From Methanocaldococcus sp. FS406-22 (GTDB lineage Archaea > AGJL01 > Methanococci > Methanococcales > Methanocaldococcaceae): a stretch of DNA of 64,000 bases. Both the position numbers and the translations under genes were made by a program. The notes beneath the pieces are model-generated. The model was not told the origin of the DNA. It searched no databases and was given only the letters and a program-made list of their open reading frames with translations. This document shows positions 1-8,650 of this stretch, piece by piece; within the stretch, counting starts at the first letter, position 1, and each line of letters starts with the position of its first letter. The stretch spans positions 1,436,729 to 1,500,728 of the forward strand of contig NC_013887.1 of the NCBI RefSeq assembly GCF_000025525.1. Reading direction: 5' to 3'.

Positions 1-88
1 TGGTGCAGGGGCAGGGATTTGAACCCTGGAACCCCTACGGGACTGGGTCCTAGGCCCAGCGCCTTTGGCCAGGCTTGGCGACCCCTGC
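1..88 (-). tRNA. tRNA-Leu (TAG)
   Basis: Read on the minus strand, GCAGGGG at the 5' end pairs with CCCCTGC, followed by discriminator A and an encoded CCA at positions 1-3. The anticodon stem CTGGG/CCCAG encloses the loop CCTAGGA, giving anticodon TAG. The long variable arm typical of leucine tRNA is present. Position 33 reads C rather than the usual U. It is the promoter-distal member of a five-tRNA cluster. The gene is complete because CCA sits at the window edge. Confidence 0.95.
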
Positions 89-132
89 ACATATAACATC
101 TATTATCCTTAATAATAAAATAGGATAATTGA

Positions 133-207
133 TGCTCCGGCCGGGATTTGAACCCGGGTCGCGGGCTCGAAAGGCCCGCATGATTGGCCGGACTACACCA
201 CCGGAGC
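133..207 (-). tRNA. tRNA-Glu (TTC)
   Basis: The minus strand gives acceptor GCTCCGG/CCGGAGC, a T arm with GGTTCAAATCC, and the anticodon stem CGGGC/GCCCG around loop CTTTCGA, so the anticodon is TTC (Glu). The discriminator is A at 133. The next bases are not CCA, unlike its four neighbours, so CCA must be added after transcription. In methanogens tRNA-Glu also donates the carbon skeleton for tetrapyrroles (family knowledge). Confidence 0.95.
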
Positions 208-241
208 TAATTAGTAATATTTTATATGGTGGGATTTTATA

Positions 242-319
242 TGGTGGGCCCGAAGGGATTTGAACCCTTGACCACTCGGTTATGAGCCGAGCGCTCTGAC
301 CAGGCTGAGCTACGGGCCC
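242..319 (-). tRNA. tRNA with CAT anticodon (elongator Met or Ile2)
   Basis: The minus strand reads acceptor GGGCCCG/CGGGCCC, A and encoded CCA (242-244). The anticodon stem CTCGG/CCGAG holds loop CTCATAA, anticodon CAT. The anticodon stem lacks the three consecutive G-C pairs of the initiator, so this is not initiator tRNA. A CAT tRNA could be elongator Met or the agmatidine-modified tRNA-Ile2. The GGGCCC acceptor resembles archaeal Ile tRNAs, but sequence alone does not settle identity. Confidence 0.92.
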
Positions 320-349
320 ATATCGGGCATAAAAAAATAAAAAAATTAA

Positions 350-425
350 TGGCGCCCCCAGCAGGACTCGAACCTGCGACCTACGGATTAACAGTCCGTC
401 GCTCTACCATCTGAGCTATGGGGGC
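350..425 (-). tRNA. tRNA-Asn (GTT)
   Basis: On the minus strand GCCCCCA pairs with TGGGGGC, followed by discriminator G and encoded CCA (350-352). The anticodon stem ACGGA/TCCGT holds loop CTGTTAA, anticodon GTT (Asn). D and T arms are canonical. It lies between the CAT tRNA and tRNA-Phe in the cluster. Confidence 0.95.
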
Positions 426-434
426 ACACAAAAT

Positions 435-511
435 TGGTGCCGCGGGGGTGATTTGAACACCCGACAACTGGATCTTCAGTCCAGCGTTCTCCCAGGCTGA
501 ACTACCGCGGC
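435..511 (-). tRNA. tRNA-Phe (GAA)
   Basis: On the minus strand GCCGCGG pairs with CCGCGGC, then A and encoded CCA (435-437). The anticodon stem CTGGA/TCCAG encloses CTGAAGA, anticodon GAA (Phe). This is the promoter-proximal gene of the cluster Phe-Asn-Met/Ile2-Glu-Leu. Short AT-rich spacers suggest one primary transcript. Confidence 0.95.
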
Positions 512-546
512 ACCCAATGTTTGCATAATTATGCATTACATTTCAG

Positions 547-564
547 ATATATAAACTTTTCGGT
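547..564 (-). promoter_or_regulatory. BRE/TATA promoter of the tRNA cluster
   Basis: The minus strand reads CCGAAAAGTTTATATAT, a close match to the archaeal stable-RNA promoter (purine-rich BRE then TTTATATA). It lies about 36-52 bases upstream of tRNA-Phe, so the start would fall about 10-15 bases before the tRNA. The palindrome-like TTGCATAATTATGCA lies in that start region. Confidence 0.85.
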
Positions 565-642
565 TAGGTATTTAAATATTTGACTTACAATTTAATTAAT
601 TTTTCATAAATTTTCATAAATATTTTTAGTAAATGTAATAAT

Positions 643-1704
643 TTAAATCTTCTTATAAACATGGATGTGTCTAATCAGCCCCTTATGGATATATACCTTA
701 TAAAGTCCCTCTAATTTCATATCAAGCTCAATCTCCTTTGGATATGCAAAGACAAAGTAGCCGTTATCTTTAACAACATCTGGGAGCATCTCCAAAATTT
801 TCTCAATCTCACCCTTTTTTGCTGTTGATATTCCATAAGGAGGGTCTGTCACAATGGCATCGACTTTTTCTATGTTTAATTCATTTAAAAACTTTTTTAC
901 ATACTTTGCATCTAATCTCTTAACTTTTATTACTTTATCCAATAAGTTGTATTCTTCAAGATTAATTAAAGTCCCAGAGGCCATTCTCCAATCTATATCA
1001 CAGCCGATAAGTTTAGCTCCAATTAAACCAGCTTCAATTAAAAATCCTCCAGTTCCACAGAATGGGTCTAAGACTATATCTCCCTCTTTAACTCTTGCCA
1101 AATTTACCATAGCCCTTGCAAGCTTTGGAAGCATACAACCAGGGTGGAAGTATTTTCTTAAATGTGGTCTGTTCTTTTGGAAGTATTCTCTATCTCTCAT
1201 TTCTAATACATTAGAGATAAAGAAACTATCTTCTAAAATAACAACTCTAACTAAAATGTCTGGTTTTGTTAAATTTACCTTTGCGTTGGTTTTTAGTTTT
1301 ATAATTCCACCAATTTCTCTCTCAATCTTTAATGAATCTATAGATTTAGTAAATTCATCTTTGTGAAGTTTTAGAACTCTGACAGCATAAGATTTACTTT
1401 CATCAATATCTGGATAGCTTTTATCCTCTAAGAACTCTTTAAATGAGTTTATAAAGTCATCAACAATTTTATCTGCTAAATTAGCACTTTTTTCTTCTAA
1501 ATCATATCTAAATATTATTCTATGCCCCTCATCTATGTATCCGCTTCTTCTGACAATCTCTTTAGCTGGACTGTCTTCAGTTATGACATATCTTTTTAAT
1601 CTCTCAATTTTTCCGTTATAGTTGAAGATATCTAACAAAGCCTTTAATTCTCCAAAAGGAAGTTCTTCATGCTCTCCATTCAGAACATATCCAATCATAA
1701 TCAT
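643..1704 (-). CDS. tRNA (guanine-10-N2) methyltransferase, THUMP + Rossmann domains
   Basis: This 353-residue protein has a THUMP-type RNA-binding N-terminal half (roughly residues 50-165) and a class I methyltransferase C-terminal half. SAM-binding motif [17 protein letters not shown], lies near 211-226, and the catalytic TDPPYG near 286-291. This is the layout of archaeal Trm-G10, which makes m2G/m2,2G at tRNA position 10. The start overlaps the stop of the MATE gene as ATGA, suggesting translational coupling. ATG at codon 3 is an alternative start, better spaced from GAGGG. The gene lies beside the tRNA cluster. The paralogue Trm14 (m2G6) is a less likely alternative. Confidence 0.88.
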   Translation of the reverse strand: MIMIGYVLNGEHEELPFGELKALLDIFNYNGKIERLKRYVITEDSPAKEIVRRSGYIDEGHRIIFRYDLEEKSANLADKIVDDFINSFKEFLEDKSYPDIDESKSYAVRVLKLHKDEFTKSIDSLKIEREIGGIIKLKTNAKVNLTKPDILVRVVILEDSFFISNVLEMRDREYFQKNRPHLRKYFHPGCMLPKLARAMVNLARVKEGDIVLDPFCGTGGFLIEAGLIGAKLIGCDIDWRMASGTLINLEEYNLLDKVIKVKRLDAKYVKKFLNELNIEKVDAIVTDPPYGISTAKKGEIEKILEMLPDVVKDNGYFVFAYPKEIELDMKLEGLYKVYIHKGLIRHIHVYKKI

Positions 1705-3059
1705 CCCTCTTTATATTTAATTAATGCTTTTACAGTTAAAACTCCAAATAAAAACGCAAAAATTCCAGCTGTAAATTCTCCAGTCACTAAACCTCCATAT
1801 ATTCCAAGCATTCCCAAACCTAAGATTACTGCAAACACATAAGCATAAGATATATGACATATCAAAGACCTAAATATGGAAATTATTAGAGATTTTTCTC
1901 CTTTTCCAATTCCTTGAAACATTGCTGAAGTTGCTAAGATGAAAGGGCTGAATAATAGATATAGTGGAACTATTCTTAAAGCTTTAACAAGTTCTTCATG
2001 AATACTCATAGAAACTTCAGTATAAGTAAAGAGATAAGCCAACACTGGAGCTAAGAGCATTATTAAAGCAACTATTACAATTTCCATTAAAACTCCAACT
2101 TTTATTGTGTAAAAATAAGCTGTTTTTAACTTTTCAAAGCTCTTTGCCCCATAAGTAGCTCCTATAACTGAAGTAGCTCCACTTGCCAGACCTAACATTG
2201 GAATAAAACCAAATTCTGTTATCCTCAAAGCTCCAGTATATACTGCTAAGCCTTTACTTCCACCAACTATCATTATTATTGATGTCATTATAAAAAATGA
2301 TACTGCCACAGTCATCTCTATTAATGCTGAAGGAACGCCAACTCTAATTAAATCAGCTATAATATTTAAATTTGGCTTAAATTTTGATAATTTAACAGTA
2401 ACATAGCATGATTTTTTTATAAATAAACTATAAGATAGAATTAAGAGGGAGATAATTACAGCTATCAATGTTGCATAACTTGCCCCACTTATTCCTAAGT
2501 TTAATAAGTAGATGAATATTGGGTCTAAGATGATGTTTGTTAAAGTTCCTATAACGCTTGCTATCATCACTATTTTTGTGTTCCCCTCCCCCCTAAATAT
2601 ACCATACAATGCATCACAGATTGTAAATATAAGAGTTCCTAAAACTAATATACCGGAGTATTGTATAGCTAATGACTTACAATTTCCATAAGTGCCCATT
2701 AAGCTAAATAGTGTGTCAAGATTTGGATATACAGCTATAATATACAAAATTCCAGCAATTAGAGCTAAGATAATTGCATGATTAGCAACTTCATCCGCCT
2801 CTTCTTTATTTTTTGCTCCAACCCTCCTCGCTATTCCAGAGCTAATCCCAATGCTTAAACCCCAGCTAACTGCGTAAATACTTATTAATATTGGAAAACT
2901 TGCTCCCACAGCAGCTAAGGCATCTGCTCCTAATCCAGAGACCCAGATGCTATCGACTAAGCTATATATTGATTCAACAAATGTGGCAACAATTATTGGC
3001 TTTGAGACTTCAATAATTGCCTTTTTTGGATTGTCTAAGAGAATTTCAATATTTTTCAT
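1701..3059 (-). CDS. MATE family multidrug/cation exporter
   Basis: A 452-residue, very hydrophobic protein with about 12 predicted membrane segments in two similar halves, the MatE arrangement (residues ~15-175 and ~235-400). The N-terminus [19 protein letters not shown] matches the first MATE helix. Family members exchange Na+ or H+ for organic cations; the substrate here is unknown. A GGTGATAA ribosome site precedes the ATG. It is upstream of and overlaps the tRNA methyltransferase by 4 bases. The next genes to the right are divergent and belong to the accessory island. Confidence 0.88.
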   Translation of the reverse strand: MKNIEILLDNPKKAIIEVSKPIIVATFVESIYSLVDSIWVSGLGADALAAVGASFPILISIYAVSWGLSIGISSGIARRVGAKNKEEADEVANHAIILALIAGILYIIAVYPNLDTLFSLMGTYGNCKSLAIQYSGILVLGTLIFTICDALYGIFRGEGNTKIVMIASVIGTLTNIILDPIFIYLLNLGISGASYATLIAVIISLLILSYSLFIKKSCYVTVKLSKFKPNLNIIADLIRVGVPSALIEMTVAVSFFIMTSIIMIVGGSKGLAVYTGALRITEFGFIPMLGLASGATSVIGATYGAKSFEKLKTAYFYTIKVGVLMEIVIVALIMLLAPVLAYLFTYTEVSMSIHEELVKALRIVPLYLLFSPFILATSAMFQGIGKGEKSLIISIFRSLICHISYAYVFAVILGLGMLGIYGGLVTGEFTAGIFAFLFGVLTVKALIKYKEG

Positions 3060-3239
3060 ATTTTATCACCACAATAATAGGAAAGATTAAAAATCGGGGA
3101 TTTTGTATTTGTAGGTAAGAATATTAAAACGTTAATATTACTTTTATAGATTTATTTATTCAAATTAAAGAAATAATAAAATTTTTATAAATCAAGATTA
3201 CTTAAAAAATAATATAGATTTTTGTAATTTGGTGGTTTT

Positions 3240-4022
3240 ATGTATGGGAATATTTGGGATTTAATTAAGGAAACTGATAATAAAACTATCCTATATTCTC
3301 ATGGAATGAAAAATAGGGTGTTGTTAAGTTATTTATTAAAGTTTAGGGAGGAGTATGGTTTTGATTTTGAGGCAGTAACCTTTATTTCAGATAGAAGTCC
3401 AAAATGGATAAGGGAAGAAATAAAATGGATTATGAAAGCAAATAATGTTAAACATAGATTTATTGAATGTGGAGAGTGCAAAATAACCTTAGAGAAAAAT
3501 GAACATGATTATCATTATGATTGTGTAGTTTGGGAAGGTATTAAAAATTTCAAAGGAGGAATTGTGGCGTCATCAATGGAGGGACATATTAAAGATAAAG
3601 AACGATTTTTAATGTGGTGTAGGGATTATAACCTATTTCCTCCTTTTATTCACTTAAATATCTCAAGAGAAGAGCTTGTTAAAGAATATGAAAAGTTAGA
3701 TAAAAACCTAATTTCAAGTTGCTATCACGTATGTGTGTTTTGTCCTATATTGTATAATCTGGGGAAGGGTTTAGTAAAATCAAAGATTTTCTATGAGAAA
3801 AAAGTTTTAATGGATGAAGAAAGAAAAGAGCATGCTTTAAATGAATTTTATAACGCTATGAAAGAGTATGACATTGGACGTATGGTTAATTTAGTTAAAA
3901 TTTATCATAATGAATACATAAGAGAGTTAGATGAATTATATGCCGATTATATAAAAAGTAAAGATGTTAGAGTGTTTGATAGATTAGTAAATACATGCAA
4001 AGATTATTTGAGGGTGGAATAA
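3240..4022 (+). CDS. Degenerate PP-loop (alpha-hydrolase-like) protein, cysteine-rich
   Basis: A 260-residue protein I cannot assign to a named family. Residues 17-33 (ILYSHGMKNRVLLSYLL) sit where a PP-loop ATPase has its SGGxDS motif, followed by an alternating beta/alpha pattern as in TilS/TtcA/PAPS-reductase-like enzymes, but the PP-loop itself is not canonical. Cysteines are paired: C77xxC80, then C161xxxC165xxC168, plus C95 and C127, which could bind zinc or an Fe-S cluster. The C-terminal third is helical. GGTGGTTTT precedes the ATG. Its TAA overlaps the ATG of the DUF4855-like gene, so the two are probably translated together. First gene of the accessory island. Confidence 0.7.
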   Translation: MYGNIWDLIKETDNKTILYSHGMKNRVLLSYLLKFREEYGFDFEAVTFISDRSPKWIREEIKWIMKANNVKHRFIECGECKITLEKNEHDYHYDCVVWEGIKNFKGGIVASSMEGHIKDKERFLMWCRDYNLFPPFIHLNISREELVKEYEKLDKNLISSCYHVCVFCPILYNLGKGLVKSKIFYEKKVLMDEERKEHALNEFYNAMKEYDIGRMVNLVKIYHNEYIRELDELYADYIKSKDVRVFDRLVNTCKDYLRVE

Positions 4023-4981
4023 TGGGAGGGGATATTTATATTCCTCCTAAGCCTAAGCCTGAATATAAATCTGAATACAGATACGCTTTATGGTATTTTA
4101 CATATAATAAATATACTAACTGCTATGAAAAAGAATTTAATGGAGAAGTTAGTGACTTATTAAATAGAAAATTCAACTATGCAATAGCTTTGGAAGTTAA
4201 GGAAGGTAGTGACATTCCACAAAGTGGTTTTTCGTATGATAATGGATACAATGATGGTAAAGAACTTGGAAAATGGGTAGACCAATATTTAAGAGGAATA
4301 GATTATTTCGTTGCAATTCCATATTATAGAAAGGGAGGAGATGATAAAGGAGAAAAAAGAGGATTAGAGTATTGGAAAGGGTATGTGGATGGAATTCACG
4401 ATAATACGAGTGATTATCAAATTGGATTTTATTGGAATTTGGAATATCCCAATCAGGTAAAAGATGAGTATATAACCGATTTTGAGTTAAATGAATTATC
4501 TGAATACATAAGAAATGAACGACATCAAGAATTTATATGGATACCATATCTTAACGATATAGAAAATCCTGATAATACTGATATAAAAACATTATCAAAG
4601 TATTTTGACTATGTATTTGTTCAACCACATTACTATCAAGCATGGAAATACAATTATCTTTGGAATTGTAAAAAAGATGCGAGCGATGACGAAAGAGAGT
4701 CTTGGAAATCTAAGGTCAAAAAATATAAAGAATATATACAATATGGCAGAACAAAACTTTTAGATATTTTAAACTGGATAAAAGAAATTCCTAATGGATA
4801 CATAGAAATGGAAGTAGATGGTCAGATAAATGATTTTCCTGACTTAATAAATAGAGCATGTGATTACATAATACTTAGAAAGTCATTAACTGGCAGAGAT
4901 ATTTGGCAAAGAAGGGCATATTATTTTGACATAAAAAAGGAATTTATCGATAAAGTTAGAGGTACTTGTCCAGAATGGTAG
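4022..4981 (+). CDS. DUF4855-like protein (putative TIM-barrel, glycosidase-like)
   Basis: I place the start at the ATG at 4022, which overlaps the preceding stop (TAATG) and has GAGGGTGGA upstream; an earlier in-frame start would add nine residues. The 319-residue protein has no signal peptide or membrane segment. Motifs GFYWNLEYP, FIWIPYLND and FDYVFVQPHYY resemble DUF4855 proteins, which are predicted glycoside-hydrolase-like barrels. The family call is from remembered motif patterns and is moderate. Many Trp, Tyr and Asp residues fit a carbohydrate- or nucleoside-binding pocket. It is tightly coupled to the PP-loop-like gene and followed 36 bases later by a secreted-protein gene. Confidence 0.65.
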   Translation: MGGDIYIPPKPKPEYKSEYRYALWYFTYNKYTNCYEKEFNGEVSDLLNRKFNYAIALEVKEGSDIPQSGFSYDNGYNDGKELGKWVDQYLRGIDYFVAIPYYRKGGDDKGEKRGLEYWKGYVDGIHDNTSDYQIGFYWNLEYPNQVKDEYITDFELNELSEYIRNERHQEFIWIPYLNDIENPDNTDIKTLSKYFDYVFVQPHYYQAWKYNYLWNCKKDASDDERESWKSKVKKYKEYIQYGRTKLLDILNWIKEIPNGYIEMEVDGQINDFPDLINRACDYIILRKSLTGRDIWQRRAYYFDIKKEFIDKVRGTCPEW

Positions 4982-5017
4982 TAACTATTTCTCATTAATT
5001 TTTAGGAGGTAGAAATA

Positions 5018-6316
5018 ATGCTAAAAAAATATCTTATTTTTTTGAGTTTTATTTTGATAATTTCGATTATTCCAGTAAGTGCATCAAGTGATGATTATAT
5101 TATCGTCAAACCAATGTTGAACAATAGTTGGATAATCCTATTCAACAATAATATCTACTTATACAACGGAACTTTATACAACATAACTCCGAAATATATC
5201 CTCTATATTAATAAAACATACTCCAATGATGAGATTGACAGTCGTTATCCTTATTTAAACAGTTTTTGTTTAGGAAATAAGACTTATGTTGTATTTAATG
5301 CTTGGGATGGATGCCATATAGGTAAATTAGACATTAACAATAGAACATTATATTTAGAGGGCAGAGTTCTTGGACAATACTATACTTTAAAAAGTAATAA
5401 TAAAGAGGCATTGGCATGTTTTGATGACAAAGAAGGGATGAGAGCAGAGCCAATAATAGTTGAATTTAAATATAACAAATCTTCTAATAGCTTGGAATGG
5501 GTTGGAGATGATTTTTATGGATTAAACTCAAAGTTGGCGGATTATTTATTTAATTATGTTAATCACTCTAAAAATTACTACTTCTATGAATTAGAAATTC
5601 AGCCATTTTCCGTTTCTTTTGATTATAACTCAAAAGATAAATATTGGCTTATTTATCTTGAGGGGGACTTGGTAGTTGCTTATTTAGAAAAAGATGGTAG
5701 GTTAAACTATGTGGATAATTACATATCCTGCCTTGTAAAATATAATGGTACATTTTATGGTTATAGAAGCATAAATTTCCCATTATCTCAGATTGTATAT
5801 GATAAATACAGAAATCAATGGATTAGCGTTTATAATAGAAAATTATACATTTTAGATAACAACCTAAGTATAGTAAAAATTATTAATCCAAACAAACACA
5901 TAGGAGGTATTTTTCCAGTTGATAAAAACAACATCTATATAATCCATTACTTAGGTATTGAAAAAATTAACTTAAATGATGGTAGAATCACTGAAATAGA
6001 TTTGAGGAATATAACACCCAGATATATAGCCTACAATGGAAAAGAGTTCCTTTTAGTCGGATATGACTTGTCATTATATACCTTTGACGGTAAAACATGT
6101 AAAAAAGTTGGTAGTTTGAATGAATCGTGCAATGAAAATATTCAAATGCCTTTAAATAAATTGAACAATAAAAGTATTAGTTCCAATAACAAAACTAACG
6201 TAATAAATAATAATACCTCTAAAAGCAGAACGGTAAATTACTACCTATATGGAATTATTATAATAATTTATGTAATTGTTGGCTATATATTGTGGAAAAA
6301 CTCATTAAAAACCTAA
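5018..6316 (+). CDS. Secreted, C-terminally membrane-anchored protein (paralogue 1)
   Basis: A 432-residue protein with an N-terminal signal peptide (KKYLIFLSFILIISIIPVSA, cleavage probably after SASS) and a C-terminal membrane helix (YGIIIIIYVIVGYILW) after an Asn/Ser-rich linker. The large outer domain has repeated short beta motifs such as NNIYLYNGTLYNIT and FDGKTCKKV, which suggests a beta-propeller or beta-solenoid, and many NxS/T sequons typical of S-layer-associated proteins. I recognise no named family. AGGAGGT precedes the ATG. The next gene is a tandem paralogue. Confidence 0.8.
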   Translation: MLKKYLIFLSFILIISIIPVSASSDDYIIVKPMLNNSWIILFNNNIYLYNGTLYNITPKYILYINKTYSNDEIDSRYPYLNSFCLGNKTYVVFNAWDGCHIGKLDINNRTLYLEGRVLGQYYTLKSNNKEALACFDDKEGMRAEPIIVEFKYNKSSNSLEWVGDDFYGLNSKLADYLFNYVNHSKNYYFYELEIQPFSVSFDYNSKDKYWLIYLEGDLVVAYLEKDGRLNYVDNYISCLVKYNGTFYGYRSINFPLSQIVYDKYRNQWISVYNRKLYILDNNLSIVKIINPNKHIGGIFPVDKNNIYIIHYLGIEKINLNDGRITEIDLRNITPRYIAYNGKEFLLVGYDLSLYTFDGKTCKKVGSLNESCNENIQMPLNKLNNKSISSNNKTNVINNNTSKSRTVNYYLYGIIIIIYVIVGYILWKNSLKT

Positions 6317-6384
6317 AAAGCTATAAAAATGTGGGGGATTATGGAAGATATAATCATCTATCACGATTTTGGGAGGTGGAAATA

Positions 6385-7713
6385 ATGCTAAAAAAATATC
6401 TTATTTTTTTGAGTTTTATTTTGATAATTTCGATTATTCCAGTAAGTGCATCAAGTGATGATTTCGATGACAAATATGTTATCATTAGACCAATGTTTGA
6501 CAATAATTGGATAATTATATACAACAATAATATCTACTTATACAACGGAACTTTATACAACATAACTCCGAAGAAATATATTATATCTTGTGTAAATGTA
6601 ACTTACACATATGAGGATATAGTCAAGGAATATTATTTCCAATATTTTTTAGACAGTTTTTGTTTAGGAAATAAGACATTTATTATATGTGATACTTGGG
6701 ATGGGCGTGATATAGGTAGATTAGATATCGAAAATAGAACGTTATATTTGTGGAGGTTAGCTTTAGGATGGTATTACAAGTTAAAAAGTAATAATAATGA
6801 TGAAGCATTAGCATGTTTTGATAATAAGATGGGGATGGGAGCAAAGCCAATAATACTTGGATTTAGATATAACAAATCTTCTAATAGCTTAGAATTTATT
6901 GGGAATAGCCGTTATGACTTACATTCAAAGTTGGCAAATTATTTATTTAATTATGTTAATCACTCTAAAAATTACTACTCTTATCACTTTGAAATGGAGC
7001 CGTTTTCTCCTATTTCTTTTGATTATAACTCAAAAGATAAATATTGGCTTATTTATGTTGAGGGGGACTTGGTAGTTACTTATTTAGAAAAAAATGGGGA
7101 ATTAAACGATGTGGATAATTACATATCCTGCCTTGTAAAATATAATGGTACATTTTATGGTTATAAGAGTATTAGTTTCTCACCGTATATTGTATATGAT
7201 AAATACAGAAATCAGTGGATTTTTATTGATGATAAATTATACTTCTTAGACAACAACCTAACTATAGTAAAAACTATTGACCTAGATAAAGGAGTATGGG
7301 ATGTTTATCCTATAGACAAAAATAATATTTACGTAGTCTACTCTACGAAGTGGTATGACATCGCAGGTATTGAAAAAATTAACTTAAATGATGGTAGAGC
7401 CACTGAAATAATAGATTTGAGGAATATAACACCCAGATATATAGCCTATAATGGAAAAGAGTTCCTTTTAGTCGGATATGACTTGTCATTATACATATTT
7501 GACGGAAAAACATGTAAAAAAATAGCTAATTTGAATGAGTTGAGCAATAAAACTGCTCAAAATTCTGCCAACAAAATAGTAAATTCTACTATAAATTCTA
7601 CCAACGAAACATCATCTGAAAAATCTAAAAATAAAACACTAAATTACTACTTATATGGAATTATTATAATAATTTATATAATTATTGGCTATACATTGTG
7701 GAGAAGGAATTAA
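6385..7713 (+). CDS. Secreted, C-terminally membrane-anchored protein (paralogue 2)
   Basis: The start is placed at 6385, where GGGAGGTGG precedes an ATG and the leader is identical to that of the preceding gene; an upstream in-frame start would add 31 residues that ruin the signal peptide. The 442-residue product has the same design: signal peptide, sequon-rich beta-motif domain, Asn/Ser/Thr linker and terminal helix (YGIIIIIYIIIGYTLW). Central sequence has diverged from its neighbour by many substitutions and small indels while the ends stay nearly identical. This points to a tandem duplication with purifying selection or gene conversion at the ends. Function unknown. Confidence 0.8.
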   Translation: MLKKYLIFLSFILIISIIPVSASSDDFDDKYVIIRPMFDNNWIIIYNNNIYLYNGTLYNITPKKYIISCVNVTYTYEDIVKEYYFQYFLDSFCLGNKTFIICDTWDGRDIGRLDIENRTLYLWRLALGWYYKLKSNNNDEALACFDNKMGMGAKPIILGFRYNKSSNSLEFIGNSRYDLHSKLANYLFNYVNHSKNYYSYHFEMEPFSPISFDYNSKDKYWLIYVEGDLVVTYLEKNGELNDVDNYISCLVKYNGTFYGYKSISFSPYIVYDKYRNQWIFIDDKLYFLDNNLTIVKTIDLDKGVWDVYPIDKNNIYVVYSTKWYDIAGIEKINLNDGRATEIIDLRNITPRYIAYNGKEFLLVGYDLSLYIFDGKTCKKIANLNELSNKTAQNSANKIVNSTINSTNETSSEKSKNKTLNYYLYGIIIIIYIIIGYTLWRRN

Positions 7714-7797
7714 TATTTAATTTTGTCTCTATGGAAAAAAATAAATACTACTTATATTACTTAATTTTCTTTACCATTTCACAAAATTGTGATAACA

Positions 7798-8313
7798 ATG
7801 CCAAAGCTTTTCATATATCATGCAAATCAGTGCAATCCAAAAAAATGCACATCCTTAAAAATGGCTAAGATGAATAAAGCCATTTTGTTAAAAAACCCTT
7901 ATAAAGTTCCAAAAAACTCAATAATTCTAAATCCTTATGCTGAAAAAGCTCTATCTCCAGAAGATAAAAAGATAGTGGAAAAATTTGGTATAACAGCTCT
8001 TGATTGTTCATGGAAAGAAGCAGAGTTAATGTTTAAGAAATTTAAATTTAAAAATCAAAGGTCTCTACCGTTTTTAATTGCCTGCAATCCAATAAATTAT
8101 GGTAAGCCATGCATGCTTTCGACATTAGAAGCTTTCATCGCCGCTTTATATATAACTAACTTTAAGGATGAGGCATTGGATTTAACTGGTTGTTTCAAAT
8201 GGGCAGAAACATTTATAAATGTTAATAATGAATTATTAGAGAGATACTCAAATGCTAAAAATTCAATGGAAGTTGTAGAGATTCAAAAAACATACCTTAA
8301 TCAAAAGTTTTAA
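7798..8313 (+). CDS. tsr3: Tsr3 (DUF367) 16S rRNA aminocarboxypropyltransferase
   Basis: A 171-residue protein beginning MPKLFIYHANQCNPKKCTS, the start of the DUF367/Tsr3 family. Tsr3 transfers the aminocarboxypropyl group of SAM to N1-methylpseudouridine in the helix 31 loop of small-subunit rRNA. Family motifs LNPYAEKALSPED, LDCSW and ANPINYGKPCMLSTLEA are visible. GTGATA just before the ATG at 7798 is the ribosome site, so I do not use the upstream GTG at 7789. It directly precedes rpl40e. Confidence 0.88.
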   Translation: MPKLFIYHANQCNPKKCTSLKMAKMNKAILLKNPYKVPKNSIILNPYAEKALSPEDKKIVEKFGITALDCSWKEAELMFKKFKFKNQRSLPFLIACNPINYGKPCMLSTLEAFIAALYITNFKDEALDLTGCFKWAETFINVNNELLERYSNAKNSMEVVEIQKTYLNQKF

Positions 8314-8360
8314 TAGTGGAAAGTTATTAAAATTATCAAAAATCTTTATAGGTGATAAAA

Positions 8361-8504
8361 ATGCCATTTGAAGAAGCAATGAAAAGGTTATTTATGAAAA
8401 AGATTTGTATGAGATGTAATGCAAGAAACCCTTGGAGAGCTACAAAGTGTAGAAAATGTGGATACAAAGGTTTAAGACCAAAAGCAAAAGAACCGAGAGG
8501 ATAA
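8361..8504 (+). CDS. rpl40e: Ribosomal protein L40e
   Basis: A 47-residue protein. It begins [19 protein letters not shown] and carries a four-cysteine zinc ribbon, C16xxC19 and C30xxC33, in a basic background, ending KAKEPRG. These are features of archaeal L40e, a large-subunit protein. GGTGAT four bases before the ATG is a clear ribosome site. It follows tsr3 by 47 bases and is probably co-transcribed. A perfect GC hairpin follows 20 bases after the stop. Confidence 0.95.
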   Translation: MPFEEAMKRLFMKKICMRCNARNPWRATKCRKCGYKGLRPKAKEPRG

Positions 8505-8618
8505 ACGAGTTATTTTATGTTCCATAGGGGGCTTTGCCCCCTATTGGTATACCCCCATTATTAATTTTTAAGATACTAAATATAACAAAATCCTTATGGG
8601 AAAAACGAGTTATTTTAT
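8503..8618. repeat. 16-bp direct repeat spaced 100 bp
   Basis: AAACGAGTTATTTTAT occurs at 8503-8518, overlapping the rpl40e stop, and again at 8603-8618. The two copies bracket the GC hairpin. The arrangement looks like a target duplication or a duplicated gene end around a small insertion. Confidence 0.6.
8524..8544 (+). terminator. GC-rich hairpin downstream of L40e
   Basis: ATAGGGGGC pairs perfectly with GCCCCCTAT around a TTT loop (9-bp stem). It is exceptionally stable for this AT-rich sequence and lies 20 bases after the rpl40e stop. It could stop or stabilise the transcript, though archaeal termination normally relies on U tracts rather than hairpins. A second run of C (8552-8556) could compete for the same G run. 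Confidence 0.5.
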
Positions 8619-8650
8619 TTTCTTTTTTATATTTACCTAGAGATTTAATT

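Noticed and set aside
242-319. Initiator tRNA-Met
   Set aside because: The anticodon stem lacks the three G-C pairs characteristic of initiators.
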